Of a stretch of 43,496 nucleotides of DNA, positions 28,571 to 38,726 are shown one piece after another. A model generated the notes under the pieces. That model saw only the letters and a list, made by a program, of their open reading frames with translations, searched no databases and was not told the origin of the DNA. Position numbers and translations under genes: made by a program. The stretch spans positions 1 to 43,496 of the forward strand of contig JAKPHK010000047.1 of assembly GCA_029550345.1 (NCBI GenBank), written 5' to 3'. Position 1 is the stretch's first letter. The number at the start of each line of letters is the position of its first letter. Origin of the DNA: Pseudomonadota bacterium. GTDB lineage: Bacteria; Pseudomonadota; Alphaproteobacteria; Sphingomonadales; Sphingomonadaceae.

Positions 28571-29736
28571 TCGCTGGCTCGCTCGACCTGCTGCCCGCCT
28601 CTTATGGCGATTTCCGGCGCAAGGCCGAGCGGCGCCTGCCGCGCTTCCTGTTCGACTATATCGACGGCGGCGCCGGGGCGGAGGTAACGCTGCGCCGGAA
28701 CACCGCCGATTGGGAAGCGATCCAGCTGACCCAGAAGGTTCTGCGCGATGCTTCGACGATGGATTGCTCGGTCGATCTGTTCGGCGAGCGGCTGGCCATG
28801 CCTTTGGTGCTCGCCCCGGTGGGCATGGGCGGAATGACGGCGCGGCGCGGCGAGGTGCAGGCCAAGCGCGCCGCAGATGCAGCTGGAATTCCGTTCTGTC
28901 TCTCCACCGTCGGGGTCTGCCCGATGGAAGAGGTGAGTGCGGTTTCGGAAAAACCGTTCTGGTTCCAGCTCTATATGCTGAAGGATCGCGGCGTGGTGGC
29001 CGATATCCTTGCCCGCGCCTGGGATCACGGGGTGCGGACCCTGGCCTTCACCATCGATCTGGCCGTGCTGGGAACCAGATACCGCGATATCCGCAACGGG
29101 ATGACCGGCGGGCTTGGCCCCTGGGGCAAGTTGCGGGCCGGGCCGATCGACTATGCCCTGCACCCCGGTTGGCTGCTCGACGTCGGCCTGCGCGGGCGTC
29201 CGCACGGGCTCGGCAATGTCGCCAAATATGTCGCCGGGGCGGGATCGGGCAATATCGCCAACTTCATGCAGTGGATGGCCGGACAGTTTGATCCTTCGGT
29301 GACCTGGAAAGACATCGAATGGCTACGTTCGATCTGGAAGGGCAACCTGGTGCTGAAAGGCGTGCTCGATGTCGAGGACGCCCGGCAGGCGGTGGCGATC
29401 GGCGCGGACGGGATGATCGTGAGCAACCACGGTGGCCGCCAGCTTGATGGTGTCGCCTCGGGCGCGGCAATGCTGCCGCCGATTGCCGATGCGGTGGGCG
29501 GCGAAACCACCCTGCTGGTCGATGGCGGCATCCGCACCGGGCAGGATCTGGTCCGCGCCCTTGCCCTGGGCGCAAAGGCCGCACTGATCGGCCGCCCGTG
29601 GGTGATGGCGCTGGGCGCGGGCGGAGAGGCGGCACTGACCCGCTACCTCGGCCTGATGAAGCAGGATATGCGCACCGCACTGGGCCTTTCCGGTGCAATC
29701 AACGCGCGCGATGTGACCGGCGCAGTGCTGCTCTGA
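28567..29736 (+). CDS. FMN-dependent 2-hydroxyacid dehydrogenase (LldD/MdlB family)
   Basis: The 389-residue enzyme belongs to the family of L-lactate dehydrogenase LldD, glycolate oxidase and S-mandelate dehydrogenase. Key residues: K264 (LVLKGVLD), catalytic H288 and R291 in SNHGGRQLD, the FMN phosphate-binding DGGIRTG and IGRPW, and FWFQLYML. The residue 175-225 segment may hold the membrane-association loop that LldD and MdlB use to pass electrons to quinone. The start is a GTG overlapping the TGA of the ThDP enzyme gene. Lactate is the default substrate; the partner gene makes mandelate-like or other 2-hydroxy acids plausible. Its stop abuts the stop of the convergent FAD enzyme. Confidence 0.92.
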   Translation: MIAGSLDLLPASYGDFRRKAERRLPRFLFDYIDGGAGAEVTLRRNTADWEAIQLTQKVLRDASTMDCSVDLFGERLAMPLVLAPVGMGGMTARRGEVQAKRAADAAGIPFCLSTVGVCPMEEVSAVSEKPFWFQLYMLKDRGVVADILARAWDHGVRTLAFTIDLAVLGTRYRDIRNGMTGGLGPWGKLRAGPIDYALHPGWLLDVGLRGRPHGLGNVAKYVAGAGSGNIANFMQWMAGQFDPSVTWKDIEWLRSIWKGNLVLKGVLDVEDARQAVAIGADGMIVSNHGGRQLDGVASGAAMLPPIADAVGGETTLLVDGGIRTGQDLVRALALGAKAALIGRPWVMALGAGGEAALTRYLGLMKQDMRTALGLSGAINARDVTGAVLL

Positions 29737-31122
29737 TCAGGGCAGGACTTTGCCCGGATTGAGGATACCCTTGGGGTCCATCGCCGATTTCAGCAGCCGC
29801 ATCAGCGCCAGTTCCTCTGCCGTCCGGCTAAGGTGAAGCCAACCACGCTTTTCAAGGCCGATCCCGTGTTCGGCGCTGATCGAACCACCAATCGCCTGAA
29901 GCGGGGTGAAGACCAGTTCCTCGATCCGGTGCTTCAGTTCGGGGGTAAAGGGCTGCGCGCCCAGCAGGATGTGCAGATTGCCATCACCCATGTGGCCGAA
30001 CACCACCAGCTTCATCGTCTCGCCCAGCTCAGCCCGGGCCGTTTCCTCCAGCGCGGAGACATAGCCGTCCATCTCACGGATCGGCAGGCTGACATCAAAG
30101 GTTACGCTGGGCGTGGCGTAGTGGAACACCGCCTCGATATCATCGCGGATCGCCCAGATCTGCCCTGCCTGCGTCTGGCTGCTGGCCAGAACCGCATCGG
30201 CCACCACGCCGCGCTCGATCAAATCACCCAGCAGCGACTCAAAACGCAGCGGATCGCCTTCGGGATCGGTCCCGCTCAGCTCGATCAGAACATAGAACCC
30301 ATGCCCGCCCGGCAGCGGCGGATTGTGCCGCCCGGTGCCAATCGCGATCGGTTCATAGAAGTTGGCCCACATCACCTCGAACGCGGTAAGCCCCGGCCCC
30401 AGCCGTTTGCCCGCTTCGACAAACAGCGCCTGCACCGCATCGAAGCTATCGAGCGCAAGCAGCGCGGTGCTGGTCGAAAGCGGCGCGGGCTGGAGTTTCA
30501 GGACCGCGCGGGTGACGATCCCCAGCGTGCCCTCGCTGCCGATGAACAAATGCTTCAGATCATAAGCGGCGTTGTTCTTGATCAGGTGGTTCATCGCGCT
30601 GATCACGGTGCCGTCGGCCAGCACCGCCTCAAGCCCCAGCACGTTGTCGCGCATCATGCCGTACCGGACCACCGAATTGCCGCCGGCATTGCTGGAAATC
30701 CCGCCGCCGATCGTGGCGCTGCCGCGCGCGCCCCAATCGACCGGAAAGATCAGCCCATGCTCCGCCGCCGCATCCTGCGCAGCCTGGACCGGGCACCCCG
30801 CCCCGACCGTCAGGGTCCGCCCGACCGGATCGAGATCCTCGATCCCGCGCATCCGCTCAAGCGAGATCTGAATATCATCAGGCTGGCAGACCGCGCCATG
30901 GACCAGCCCGGTATAGCCGCCTGCCGGGACCACCACCTGTCCGGCTGCATGGCACAGCTTCATCACCTCGGACAGTTCAGCAGTGCTGGCCGGGCGGACA
31001 ATCGCCTTTGCCTGAACCCGGGTCAGCCCCATGAAGTCGGCGGCACGCCCGGAAACATCCTCTCCGGTCAGCAGCCCCTGCGGGCCAACGATCCGCGCGA
31101 TCGCGTCGAGCAATTGGCTCAT
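29737..31122 (-). CDS. FAD-linked 2-hydroxyacid dehydrogenase (GlcD / D-lactate dehydrogenase type)
   Basis: The 461-residue flavoprotein has an N-terminal FAD-binding domain of the VAO/PCMH fold (VVPAGGYTGLVHG near residue 70, GGGISSNAGGNSVVRYG near 140) and the GlcD-like C-terminal domain (HMGDGNLH, ISAEHGIGLEKRG). Such enzymes oxidise D-lactate, D-2-hydroxyglutarate or glycolate and pass electrons to quinone or a cytochrome. The ATG at 31122 has GAGG 6 bases upstream; a TTG five codons earlier is the alternative. It faces the L-2-hydroxyacid enzyme gene tail to tail, so the region covers both stereoisomers. No glcE or glcF genes follow, so it acts as a single polypeptide. Confidence 0.9.
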   Translation of the reverse strand: MSQLLDAIARIVGPQGLLTGEDVSGRAADFMGLTRVQAKAIVRPASTAELSEVMKLCHAAGQVVVPAGGYTGLVHGAVCQPDDIQISLERMRGIEDLDPVGRTLTVGAGCPVQAAQDAAAEHGLIFPVDWGARGSATIGGGISSNAGGNSVVRYGMMRDNVLGLEAVLADGTVISAMNHLIKNNAAYDLKHLFIGSEGTLGIVTRAVLKLQPAPLSTSTALLALDSFDAVQALFVEAGKRLGPGLTAFEVMWANFYEPIAIGTGRHNPPLPGGHGFYVLIELSGTDPEGDPLRFESLLGDLIERGVVADAVLASSQTQAGQIWAIRDDIEAVFHYATPSVTFDVSLPIREMDGYVSALEETARAELGETMKLVVFGHMGDGNLHILLGAQPFTPELKHRIEELVFTPLQAIGGSISAEHGIGLEKRGWLHLSRTAEELALMRLLKSAMDPKGILNPGKVLP

Positions 31123-31143
31123 GGTGATCCTCTCCAAAGCAAT

Positions 31144-31174
31144 CGCCCCGACCGTATCAGCTACGGCCGGGGCG
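31144..31174 (-). terminator. hairpin between thiolase and FAD dehydrogenase genes
   Basis: Cgccccg-a-ccgta (31144-31156) pairs with tacgg-c-cggggcg (31162-31174), a 12-bp stem with one mismatch. It sits in the 84-base gap after the thiolase gene. There is only a short T stretch (gcttt) after it on the minus strand, so termination may be partial. Confidence 0.5.
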
Positions 31175-31206
31175 AAAAGCGCAAAATCGGCGGACGTGTT
31201 GCAGAA

Positions 31207-32460
31207 TCAGCCGTCAATGCGCTCGATAATGATCGCCGGGGCCATGCCGCCGGCGGCACACATCGTCACCAGGCCATAGCGCCCGCCCGAACGTTCCAGC
31301 TCGTCCAGAGCAGTGCCGATCAGGATCGAACCGGTCGCCCCGATCGGATGGCCCAGCGCCATCGCGCCGCCGTTGATGTTGACCTTTTCCCGGTCGAGCT
31401 CAAGATCGCGGATGAACTTTTCCGCGACCACGGCGAAGGCTTCGTTGATTTCCCAGACGTCGATATCTTCCTTGGTGAGACCGGCCTTGGCCAGCACCTT
31501 CTTCGCCGCCGGAACCGGGGCATTGAGCATCAGGGTCGGGTCATCGCCCTGGTTGGCATAGGCGACGATCCGCGCCCTCGGCTTGAGACCGTGCGCCTTG
31601 GCATAGTCCGGCGAAGTGATCAGCAGCGCCGCAGCGCCATCAACCACGCCCGACGAGTTACCGGCATGGTGGACCGGCTGAATCTCGACATCGGGATAGC
31701 GGCGGTTGATCTGCTTGCGGAAACTGGTGCCGCCCAGATCGAAATCCATCAGCTGGGCAAAGGCGGGTTTGAGTGAAGCCAGTCCCTCCGCAGTGGTTTC
31801 GGGGCGCGGGAACTCCTCACGGTCCAGCGCGACGCTACCGTCTTCATTGAGCACCGGGACCACGGACTTGGCGAAACGGCCTTCCTTGATCGCCACATCG
31901 GCGCGCTGCTGGCTGACCAGCGCCAGGGCATCCAGCGCCGCCCGGTCGATCCCTTCGATCGAGGCGATCGCATCACCGCAGACGCCCTGATGGCTTTGCG
32001 GATGGATCGCATCGAGCGCACGGTTGCCCGAACCCATGCCCATCGGCTTGATCCCGGCATTCGCCTCTTCCGCGCCCAGCGCGGCGGTGTAGCTCATCAT
32101 TTCGGTGCCGCCAGCGATCACGCAATCTTCCATGCCCGACATGACCGAGGCCGCCGCGAAGTTGACCGAGCTGATCCCGCCGCCACAGAACCGATCCAGC
32201 GTGGTGCCGCTGGCCTTGATGTCATAACCCGCCGCCAGCGCTGCCATCCGGCCCAGATCGCCGCCCTGCTTGCCCTTCTGGGTGCTGGTTGACCAGACGA
32301 TGTCATCGACCGTCGCGGTATCGAGGTGGTTGCGTTCCTTGAGCGCCTTGAGAACGGTTGCGGCGAGATGCTGGGGGTGGAGGTGCGAAAGCGCGCCCTT
32401 GCCCGGTTTGCCAACCCCGCGCGGGGTACGGACGGCATCGATGATATAGGCTTCGGCCAT
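31207..32460 (-). CDS. acetyl-CoA C-acyltransferase (thiolase)
   Basis: The 417-residue thiolase has the nucleophile C92 (DRFCGGG), the NEAF motif, H371 in GHPIGATG and the acid/base C401 in CAAGGMAPA. It cleaves 3-ketoacyl-CoA in beta-oxidation, or condenses acetyl-CoA in the reverse direction. The GGG after C92 and the length are closer to the FadI/FadA-like degradative branch than to PhaA. It follows the nitronate monooxygenase gene by 13 bases on the same strand, indicating one transcript. Confidence 0.93.
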   Translation of the reverse strand: MAEAYIIDAVRTPRGVGKPGKGALSHLHPQHLAATVLKALKERNHLDTATVDDIVWSTSTQKGKQGGDLGRMAALAAGYDIKASGTTLDRFCGGGISSVNFAAASVMSGMEDCVIAGGTEMMSYTAALGAEEANAGIKPMGMGSGNRALDAIHPQSHQGVCGDAIASIEGIDRAALDALALVSQQRADVAIKEGRFAKSVVPVLNEDGSVALDREEFPRPETTAEGLASLKPAFAQLMDFDLGGTSFRKQINRRYPDVEIQPVHHAGNSSGVVDGAAALLITSPDYAKAHGLKPRARIVAYANQGDDPTLMLNAPVPAAKKVLAKAGLTKEDIDVWEINEAFAVVAEKFIRDLELDREKVNINGGAMALGHPIGATGSILIGTALDELERSGGRYGLVTMCAAGGMAPAIIIERIDG

Positions 32461-32473
32461 TGGTTCTCTCCAG

Positions 32474-33565
<1,092 letters not shown>

Positions 33566-33575
33566 CGTCTATTAT

Positions 33576-34031
33576 ATGCAGGGCATGGAGCCCAGTCTCG
33601 CCTATCTCCTTGCCGATAGTGCCCGCCTTTTGCGCCGTGCCTTCGATGCGCGCGTGCGCGAGCTGGGCCTGACCAGCCCGCAGGCGCGCCTGCTGCTGCT
33701 GCTCCACGTGACTGAGGGTGAGAATCAGGGATTCTATGCCGAACGCCTTGAAGTGGAACCGATTTCGCTGACCCGGATGATCGACCGGATGGAAGAATCC
33801 GGCATGATCGAGCGCCGCCGCGATCCTGCCGATCGCCGCGCCTGGCGTCTGCACCTGACCGACAAGAGCCATCAGGTGATCGATCAGGCCCGTACCGAAT
33901 TGCAGGGGCTCGAAGCGGAAATGCTTCAGGGCTTCGATCCCGATCAGTGTGAAACCCTGCGCGTCCTGCTGGAAACCATTCGCGCAAACTTTTCGACCGC
34001 CCGTGCCGGGCTGGAGGACATCAATGGCTGA
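33576..34031 (+). CDS. MarR family transcriptional regulator
   Basis: A 151-residue winged-helix regulator: helix-turn-helix region SPQARLLLLLHVTEG ... LEVEPISLTRMIDRMEESG and wing RRRDPADRRAW, then a C-terminal dimerisation helix. MarR proteins usually repress a nearby efflux operon and let go when they bind a phenolic or other small ligand. The start could be ATG 33576 or ATG 33585; neither has a strong binding site, so the 5' leader may be very short. It overlaps the emrA-like gene by 8 bases, and a perfect dyad lies just upstream. Confidence 0.9.
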   Translation: MQGMEPSLAYLLADSARLLRRAFDARVRELGLTSPQARLLLLLHVTEGENQGFYAERLEVEPISLTRMIDRMEESGMIERRRDPADRRAWRLHLTDKSHQVIDQARTELQGLEAEMLQGFDPDQCETLRVLLETIRANFSTARAGLEDING

Positions 34032-35100
34032 AGCCGATCCCAATCTGACCATCGAAACGGAAGAAGCGGCACTCACCCCGCCGCCGCCCCGCCCTCAACG
34101 CAACTGGGGGCGGTTGCTGCTGATGCTATCGCTTCCGCTGGCGCTGCTGATCGGCGGCGGCCTCTATTGGCGTAGTCTGCAAGGGCAGGTCAGCACCGAC
34201 AATGCCTATGTCCACATGGACAAGGTTTCGGTCAGCGCCCTGGTCGGCGGTGAGATTGCCGAGGTTTTCGTCAAGGAAAACCAGCACGTGAAGGCTGGCG
34301 ATCTGTTGTTCCGGATCGATCCCGAACCCTATCAGCTGCAAGTCGCCCAGGCCGATGCCGCAATCGCCAACGCGCAGGCCAGCCAGATCGCCGCGGCCAA
34401 TTCAAGCGCACTGTCCGGCGCGGACATTTCCGCCGCCGATCAGAACATCGCCTTCGCCCGTTCAACCCTGGCCCGGCAGGAAGCGCTGTGGAAGAAGGGC
34501 TTCACCACCAAGGCCGATTACGAAGCCGCTCAACATCAGGTGACCGTTGCCGAGGAACAGCGCCGTCTGGCCATTGCCAAGCGCGATGAAGCCGCGGCCA
34601 AGCTCGCTTCGGGCAATCAGATGCCCGGCGTTTACCCGCAGGTTGCCACCGCGGTGGCCCAGCGCCGGGTCGCTCAGCTCAGCCTGCGCCGGACCGAGGT
34701 ACGGGCCCCCGCATCAGGCCAGGTCAGTCAGGCAACCCGTCTCCAGACCGGGCAGCAGGTCGTTTCCGGGGTTCCGGTCCTGACGCTGGTGTCCGATGGA
34801 ACCGCCTATATCGAGGCCAATTTCAAGGAAACCGACCTTGCCGATATGCGGGTAGGCCAGCCGGCGGAGATCCGCTTTGACGCCTATCCCGGGCTGGTCC
34901 TGAAAGGGCACGTCGCCTCGATCGGGGCGGGCACCGGCAGCGAGTTTTCGGTGCTTCCGGCGCAAAATGCCACCGGCAACTGGGTGAAAGTGACTCAGCG
35001 GGTGCCGGTGCGGATCCTGTTTGACGAAGCCAGCTCACGGCCCTTGATTTCCGGCCTTTCGACCAAGGTCACGGTCTTTACCGACGGCCGGAAACGCTAG
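34024..35100 (+). CDS. emrA: HlyD/EmrA-type membrane fusion protein
   Basis: The 358-residue adaptor has an N-terminal inner-membrane helix (about residues 31-54), the lipoyl-like half motif (TDNAYVHMDKVSVSALVGGEIAEV), a coiled-coil hairpin (about 110-200, Ala/Gln/Glu rich), the second lipoyl half (RRTEVRAPASGQV) and a beta-barrel domain. It bridges the EmrB pump to an outer-membrane channel such as TolC (not in this window). GGAGG precedes the ATG at 34024, which lies inside the marR end. The EmrA assignment follows from the DHA2 pump gene right after it. Confidence 0.9.
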   Translation: MAEADPNLTIETEEAALTPPPPRPQRNWGRLLLMLSLPLALLIGGGLYWRSLQGQVSTDNAYVHMDKVSVSALVGGEIAEVFVKENQHVKAGDLLFRIDPEPYQLQVAQADAAIANAQASQIAAANSSALSGADISAADQNIAFARSTLARQEALWKKGFTTKADYEAAQHQVTVAEEQRRLAIAKRDEAAAKLASGNQMPGVYPQVATAVAQRRVAQLSLRRTEVRAPASGQVSQATRLQTGQQVVSGVPVLTLVSDGTAYIEANFKETDLADMRVGQPAEIRFDAYPGLVLKGHVASIGAGTGSEFSVLPAQNATGNWVKVTQRVPVRILFDEASSRPLISGLSTKVTVFTDGRKR

Positions 35101-35110
35101 GACAGCCGCT

Positions 35111-36739
35111 GTGGCCAGCGCCGCCGCCCGCAGCCCTGCCCGTGGAGCGCCGCCGCCGCGAATGGTGGGCGCAGAGCAGGACATACCCTTACTGCCCGTT
35201 CCAAACCCGATGCTGCTGACTGTCGGGATCATGACCGCATCGTTGATCCAGGTGCTGGATACGACGATCGCCAACGTCGCGATCCCGCATATGCAATCGA
35301 CCCTGGGGGCGACCAGCGATGAGGTCAGCTGGGTGCTCACCAGCTATATCGTCGCCATGGCGGTGGCGATGCCGATCACCGGCTGGCTGGCCGACCGGAT
35401 CGGATCGCGCCGCCTGTTCGTCAGTTCGGTGATCGGCTTCGTCATCTCCTCGATGCTGTGCGGGATGGCCCAGAACGTGACCGAAATGGTCCTGTTCCGC
35501 GCCTTGCAGGGCGCGACGGGGGCCTTCATCTCACCGCTGGCGCAGGCGGCGATGATCGATACCAACAAGCCTTCACGCCAGGCCCAGATGATGGCGATCT
35601 GGGGCATGGGGATCATGATCGGGCCGATCATGGGGCCGATCCTGGGCGGGTGGCTGACCGAAAACTGGAACTGGCGCTGGGTCTTCTATGTCAACGTCCC
35701 GCTTGGTGCGGTTTCGCTGGCGATCCTGCTGGCAGAGCTGCCCTCGCGCCCGATCGTGAAGCGGCGGTTCGACGTTGCCGGGTTTGCGATGGTCGGCATC
35801 CTGCTCACCTCGCTCCAACTGTTGCTTGACCGGGGCAACCATATCGACTGGTTTGAATCGATCGAAGCGTGGATCTATCTGTTCCTGCTGCTGTCTTCGG
35901 CCTGGATGGCGGTGATCCACTTTTCGACCGCATCCAACACGCTGTTCGACCGGGCATTGTTCGCCGATCCCAACTTCATCTTCGCCGGCTTTTTCAGCGT
36001 GGCGATCGGGGTGGTTATGTTTGCGGTGATGGCCCTGCTCCCGCCGATGTTGCAGCGCCTGTTCGGCTATGGCGTGATCGATACCGGCATGGCACTGATG
36101 CCGCGCGGGGTCGGCACGCTGCTGTCGATGCAGACCGCCGGGCTGCTGGTGCGGCGCGGGGTCGATCCGCGCAAGCTGATCGCCGCCGGGTTCACCATCG
36201 CCGGCATATCGCTGTGGGAAATGTCGGGCTGGACGCTCCAGACCGATTACCAGCACATCGCCATGTCGGGCTTCGTTCAGGGCCTGGGCATGGGGCTGGT
36301 GTTCATCCCGATGAATGCTAGTGCCTTTGCCACCCTGCCCGCGCTGCTGCGCACCGATGGTTCCAGCTTGCTGAACCTGTCACGCTCGATCGGCTCTTCG
36401 GTCGGGATTTCGATCGTCACATCGCTGCTGGCGCGCAATCTGCAAACCTCGCATTCCGATCTGGCCGGAAAGATCACCGCGTCCTTCACCCAGGTGATCG
36501 ACTTCTCCACGCTCGACCGGTTTCAGGACTATGGCGAGGCAGTGCTTAGGCTGGTCGATGCAGAGGTCAACCGTCAGGCCGCGATGATCGCCTATGTTGA
36601 CGATTTCTACCTGATGATGTGGATGACCTTTGCGATGGTCCCCTTCACCTTGCTGATGACCCGCGCAAACCTTGCCACCCCGACCGTCCCCGAAGGCGAA
36701 CGCCTCGGCGCGCAGCAGGCCGCCGATCTGCCACATTAA
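35111..36739 (+). CDS. emrB: DHA2-family drug:H+ antiporter (EmrB type)
   Basis: A 542-residue major facilitator with about 14 membrane helices. It shows the N-terminal pattern VLDTTIANVAIPHMQ, motif A (GWLADRIGSRRLF), and the helix 5 segment GPIMGPILGGWL. With EmrA it would expel hydrophobic compounds across both membranes. The start is GTG at 35111 with AGGA 8 bases upstream; the first 25 residues are a disordered Ala/Arg/Pro tail. It converges with prpE, with only 7 bases between the stop codons. Confidence 0.93.
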   Translation: MASAAARSPARGAPPPRMVGAEQDIPLLPVPNPMLLTVGIMTASLIQVLDTTIANVAIPHMQSTLGATSDEVSWVLTSYIVAMAVAMPITGWLADRIGSRRLFVSSVIGFVISSMLCGMAQNVTEMVLFRALQGATGAFISPLAQAAMIDTNKPSRQAQMMAIWGMGIMIGPIMGPILGGWLTENWNWRWVFYVNVPLGAVSLAILLAELPSRPIVKRRFDVAGFAMVGILLTSLQLLLDRGNHIDWFESIEAWIYLFLLLSSAWMAVIHFSTASNTLFDRALFADPNFIFAGFFSVAIGVVMFAVMALLPPMLQRLFGYGVIDTGMALMPRGVGTLLSMQTAGLLVRRGVDPRKLIAAGFTIAGISLWEMSGWTLQTDYQHIAMSGFVQGLGMGLVFIPMNASAFATLPALLRTDGSSLLNLSRSIGSSVGISIVTSLLARNLQTSHSDLAGKITASFTQVIDFSTLDRFQDYGEAVLRLVDAEVNRQAAMIAYVDDFYLMMWMTFAMVPFTLLMTRANLATPTVPEGERLGAQQAADLPH

Positions 36740-36746
36740 GACCGGA

Positions 36747-38618
36747 TCAGCGCCCGACCGCCGCCGCCAGCATATCGGGCACCGCGGGGTCCTCGATCGT
36801 GGGGGGGATGCCATATTCCTCACCGTTGACGATCTTGCGCAGCAGGTTGCGCAGGATCTTGCCGGAACGGGTCTTGGGCAGCGCGGGGACCACATAGGCG
36901 GTCTTGAGCGCGGCGACCGCGCCCAATTCGGCCCGAACCGCGGCGATTACCCGGCCGTGCAGTGTTTCATCCGCTTCGGCCCCGGCCCGCGGGATCACGA
37001 AGGCGACCGGGATCATCCCCTTGATCGCATCGTCCGCGCCGATCACCGCACATTCGGCAACGCCATCCTGCTGGGCGACGATCTGTTCCATCTGCCCGGT
37101 CGAAAGGCGGTGCCCGGCGACGTTGATGATATCGTCGGTGCGGCCCATGATGTGCAGGAACCCGTCGGCATCGAAATGCCCGGCATCGCCGGTTTCGTAC
37201 CAGCCGGGAAACGCCGCAAAGTTCTTCGCAAAGCCGGCCGGGTTGTTCCACAGCGCGCGGAAAGCCCCAGGCGCCAGCGGCTCGCGGATCGCAACCGCAC
37301 CGCTTTCGCCGTTCGAAACCGGCTGGCCATCTTCACCCAGGATCGCGAATTCATAGCCCGGCACCGGAAAACCCGCGCTGCCGCGTTTGCGCCGAAGATC
37401 GCCCAGCGCAAAGCAGCTTGCGACGCCCGGCCAGCCCAGCTCGGTCTGCCACCAGTGGTCGATCACCGGCAGGCCGCTCTGCTCTTCCAGCCAGGCGATC
37501 GTGTCGGGATCGGCGCGTTCGCCTGCCAGGAAGATCACGCGGCAATCCCCGGTGCCGATTTCCTTGAGGAACTTTGCTTCCGGGTCCTCCTTGCGCACCG
37601 CGCGGATCGCGGTGGGCGCGGTGAAAAAGCTCTTCACGCCGTGGCGGCTCATCACCCGCCAGAAGGTGCCCGGATCGGGGGTGCCAACCGGCTTGCCCTC
37701 GAACAGCACTGTGGTCGCGCCGACCAGCAGCGGGGCATAGACGATATAGCTGTGCCCCACGACCCACCCCACGTCGCTCGCCGCCCAGAACGGATCACCC
37801 GCGCCGATCCCATAGATGTTGGCCATCGACCAGGCCAGCGCCACCGCGTGCCCGCCGTTTTCGCGGACCACACCCTTGGGCGTGCCGGTCGTGCCCGAGG
37901 TGTAGAGGATATAGAGTGGATCGTCGGCGGCCAGCGCTGCGCAAGGCGGCACCTGATCGGCCGCGGTTTCAGCACGCAGGGCGGCCCAATCAAGATCGCG
38001 CGGGGCGGAAAGATCGGCCGTCACCTGTTCGCGCTGGAACAGCAGCACGTTATCGACCTGATGGCTTGCCAGGGCCAGGGCTTCATCGACCATCGGCTTG
38101 TAGGAAATGATCCGGCTGCCCTCAATCCCGCAGCTGGCGGCCAGCAGCACCTTGGGCGCGGCATCGTCGATCCGCTTGGCCAGTTCAAGCGGGGCGAAGC
38201 CGCCGAACACCACCGAATGGATTGCCCCCAGCCGGGCGCAGGCGAGCATGGCAAAGACCGTGGGCGGGATCATCGGCATATAGATGATCACCCGGTCGCC
38301 CCGGCCGACGCCCAGCCGGGCCAGCATTGCGGCGACCCGGCCAACCTCTTCCTGAAGATCGGCGTAAGAGTAACGCTGGACCGTACCCGTTACCGGGCTG
38401 TCATAAATCAGCGCCAGGGCATCGCCGCGCCCGGCGGCAACGTGGCGATCGATGCAATTGTATGCGGTGTTGAGTGTGCCGCCCGAAAACCAGCCGCGCT
38501 GATCGTCATAGGCCGCAGCGGGCGGCGTGAACCAGTCGATCGCAGCGGCCGCGCCGGTCCAGAACGATTCGCGGTCGGCAATGCTGGACCGGAAGGCTTC
38601 GTCGTAGGCTTTACTCAT
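36747..38618 (-). CDS. prpE: propionate--CoA ligase
   Basis: The 623-residue acyl-CoA synthetase has the AMP-binding P-loop YTSGTTGTPKGV, the acetyl/propionyl-CoA synthetase pattern SDVGWVVGHSYIVYAPLL, WWQTELGWP, GRTDDIINVAGHRLS and the C-terminal catalytic lysine in KTRSGKILR. WWQTELGWP instead of WWQTETG, together with the N-terminus MSKAYDEAFR, fits PrpE rather than Acs. It makes propionyl-CoA from propionate and ATP. The ATG at 38618 has GGGAG upstream; the in-frame start 17 codons earlier is less likely. A symporter gene lies upstream on the same strand with a palindrome in the gap. Confidence 0.92.
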   Translation of the reverse strand: MSKAYDEAFRSSIADRESFWTGAAAAIDWFTPPAAAYDDQRGWFSGGTLNTAYNCIDRHVAAGRGDALALIYDSPVTGTVQRYSYADLQEEVGRVAAMLARLGVGRGDRVIIYMPMIPPTVFAMLACARLGAIHSVVFGGFAPLELAKRIDDAAPKVLLAASCGIEGSRIISYKPMVDEALALASHQVDNVLLFQREQVTADLSAPRDLDWAALRAETAADQVPPCAALAADDPLYILYTSGTTGTPKGVVRENGGHAVALAWSMANIYGIGAGDPFWAASDVGWVVGHSYIVYAPLLVGATTVLFEGKPVGTPDPGTFWRVMSRHGVKSFFTAPTAIRAVRKEDPEAKFLKEIGTGDCRVIFLAGERADPDTIAWLEEQSGLPVIDHWWQTELGWPGVASCFALGDLRRKRGSAGFPVPGYEFAILGEDGQPVSNGESGAVAIREPLAPGAFRALWNNPAGFAKNFAAFPGWYETGDAGHFDADGFLHIMGRTDDIINVAGHRLSTGQMEQIVAQQDGVAECAVIGADDAIKGMIPVAFVIPRAGAEADETLHGRVIAAVRAELGAVAALKTAYVVPALPKTRSGKILRNLLRKIVNGEEYGIPPTIEDPAVPDMLAAAVGR

Positions 38619-38680
38619 CACCACTCCCTTTCGCGGGGGTATCTTGTTCCTCTGTTGCCCGATGGGCAAGTGCCGCGCCC

Positions 38681-38692
38681 TGACCTAGGTCA
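38681..38692. promoter_or_regulatory. palindrome upstream of prpE
   Basis: Tgacctaggtca is a perfect 12-bp palindrome 62 bases before prpE, extended on one side to ttgacctaggtca. TTGAC-N4-GTCAA-like spacing is that of Crp/Fnr-superfamily boxes, so a regulator of that type is possible. Confidence 0.5.
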
Positions 38693-38726
38693 AGACGCGG
38701 CACCCTCCTGAGAGACCTTATGAAGA

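Noticed and set aside
36672..38711. 679-codon plus-strand frame opposite prpE
   Set aside because: Shadow of prpE; continues past emrB without any domain signal.
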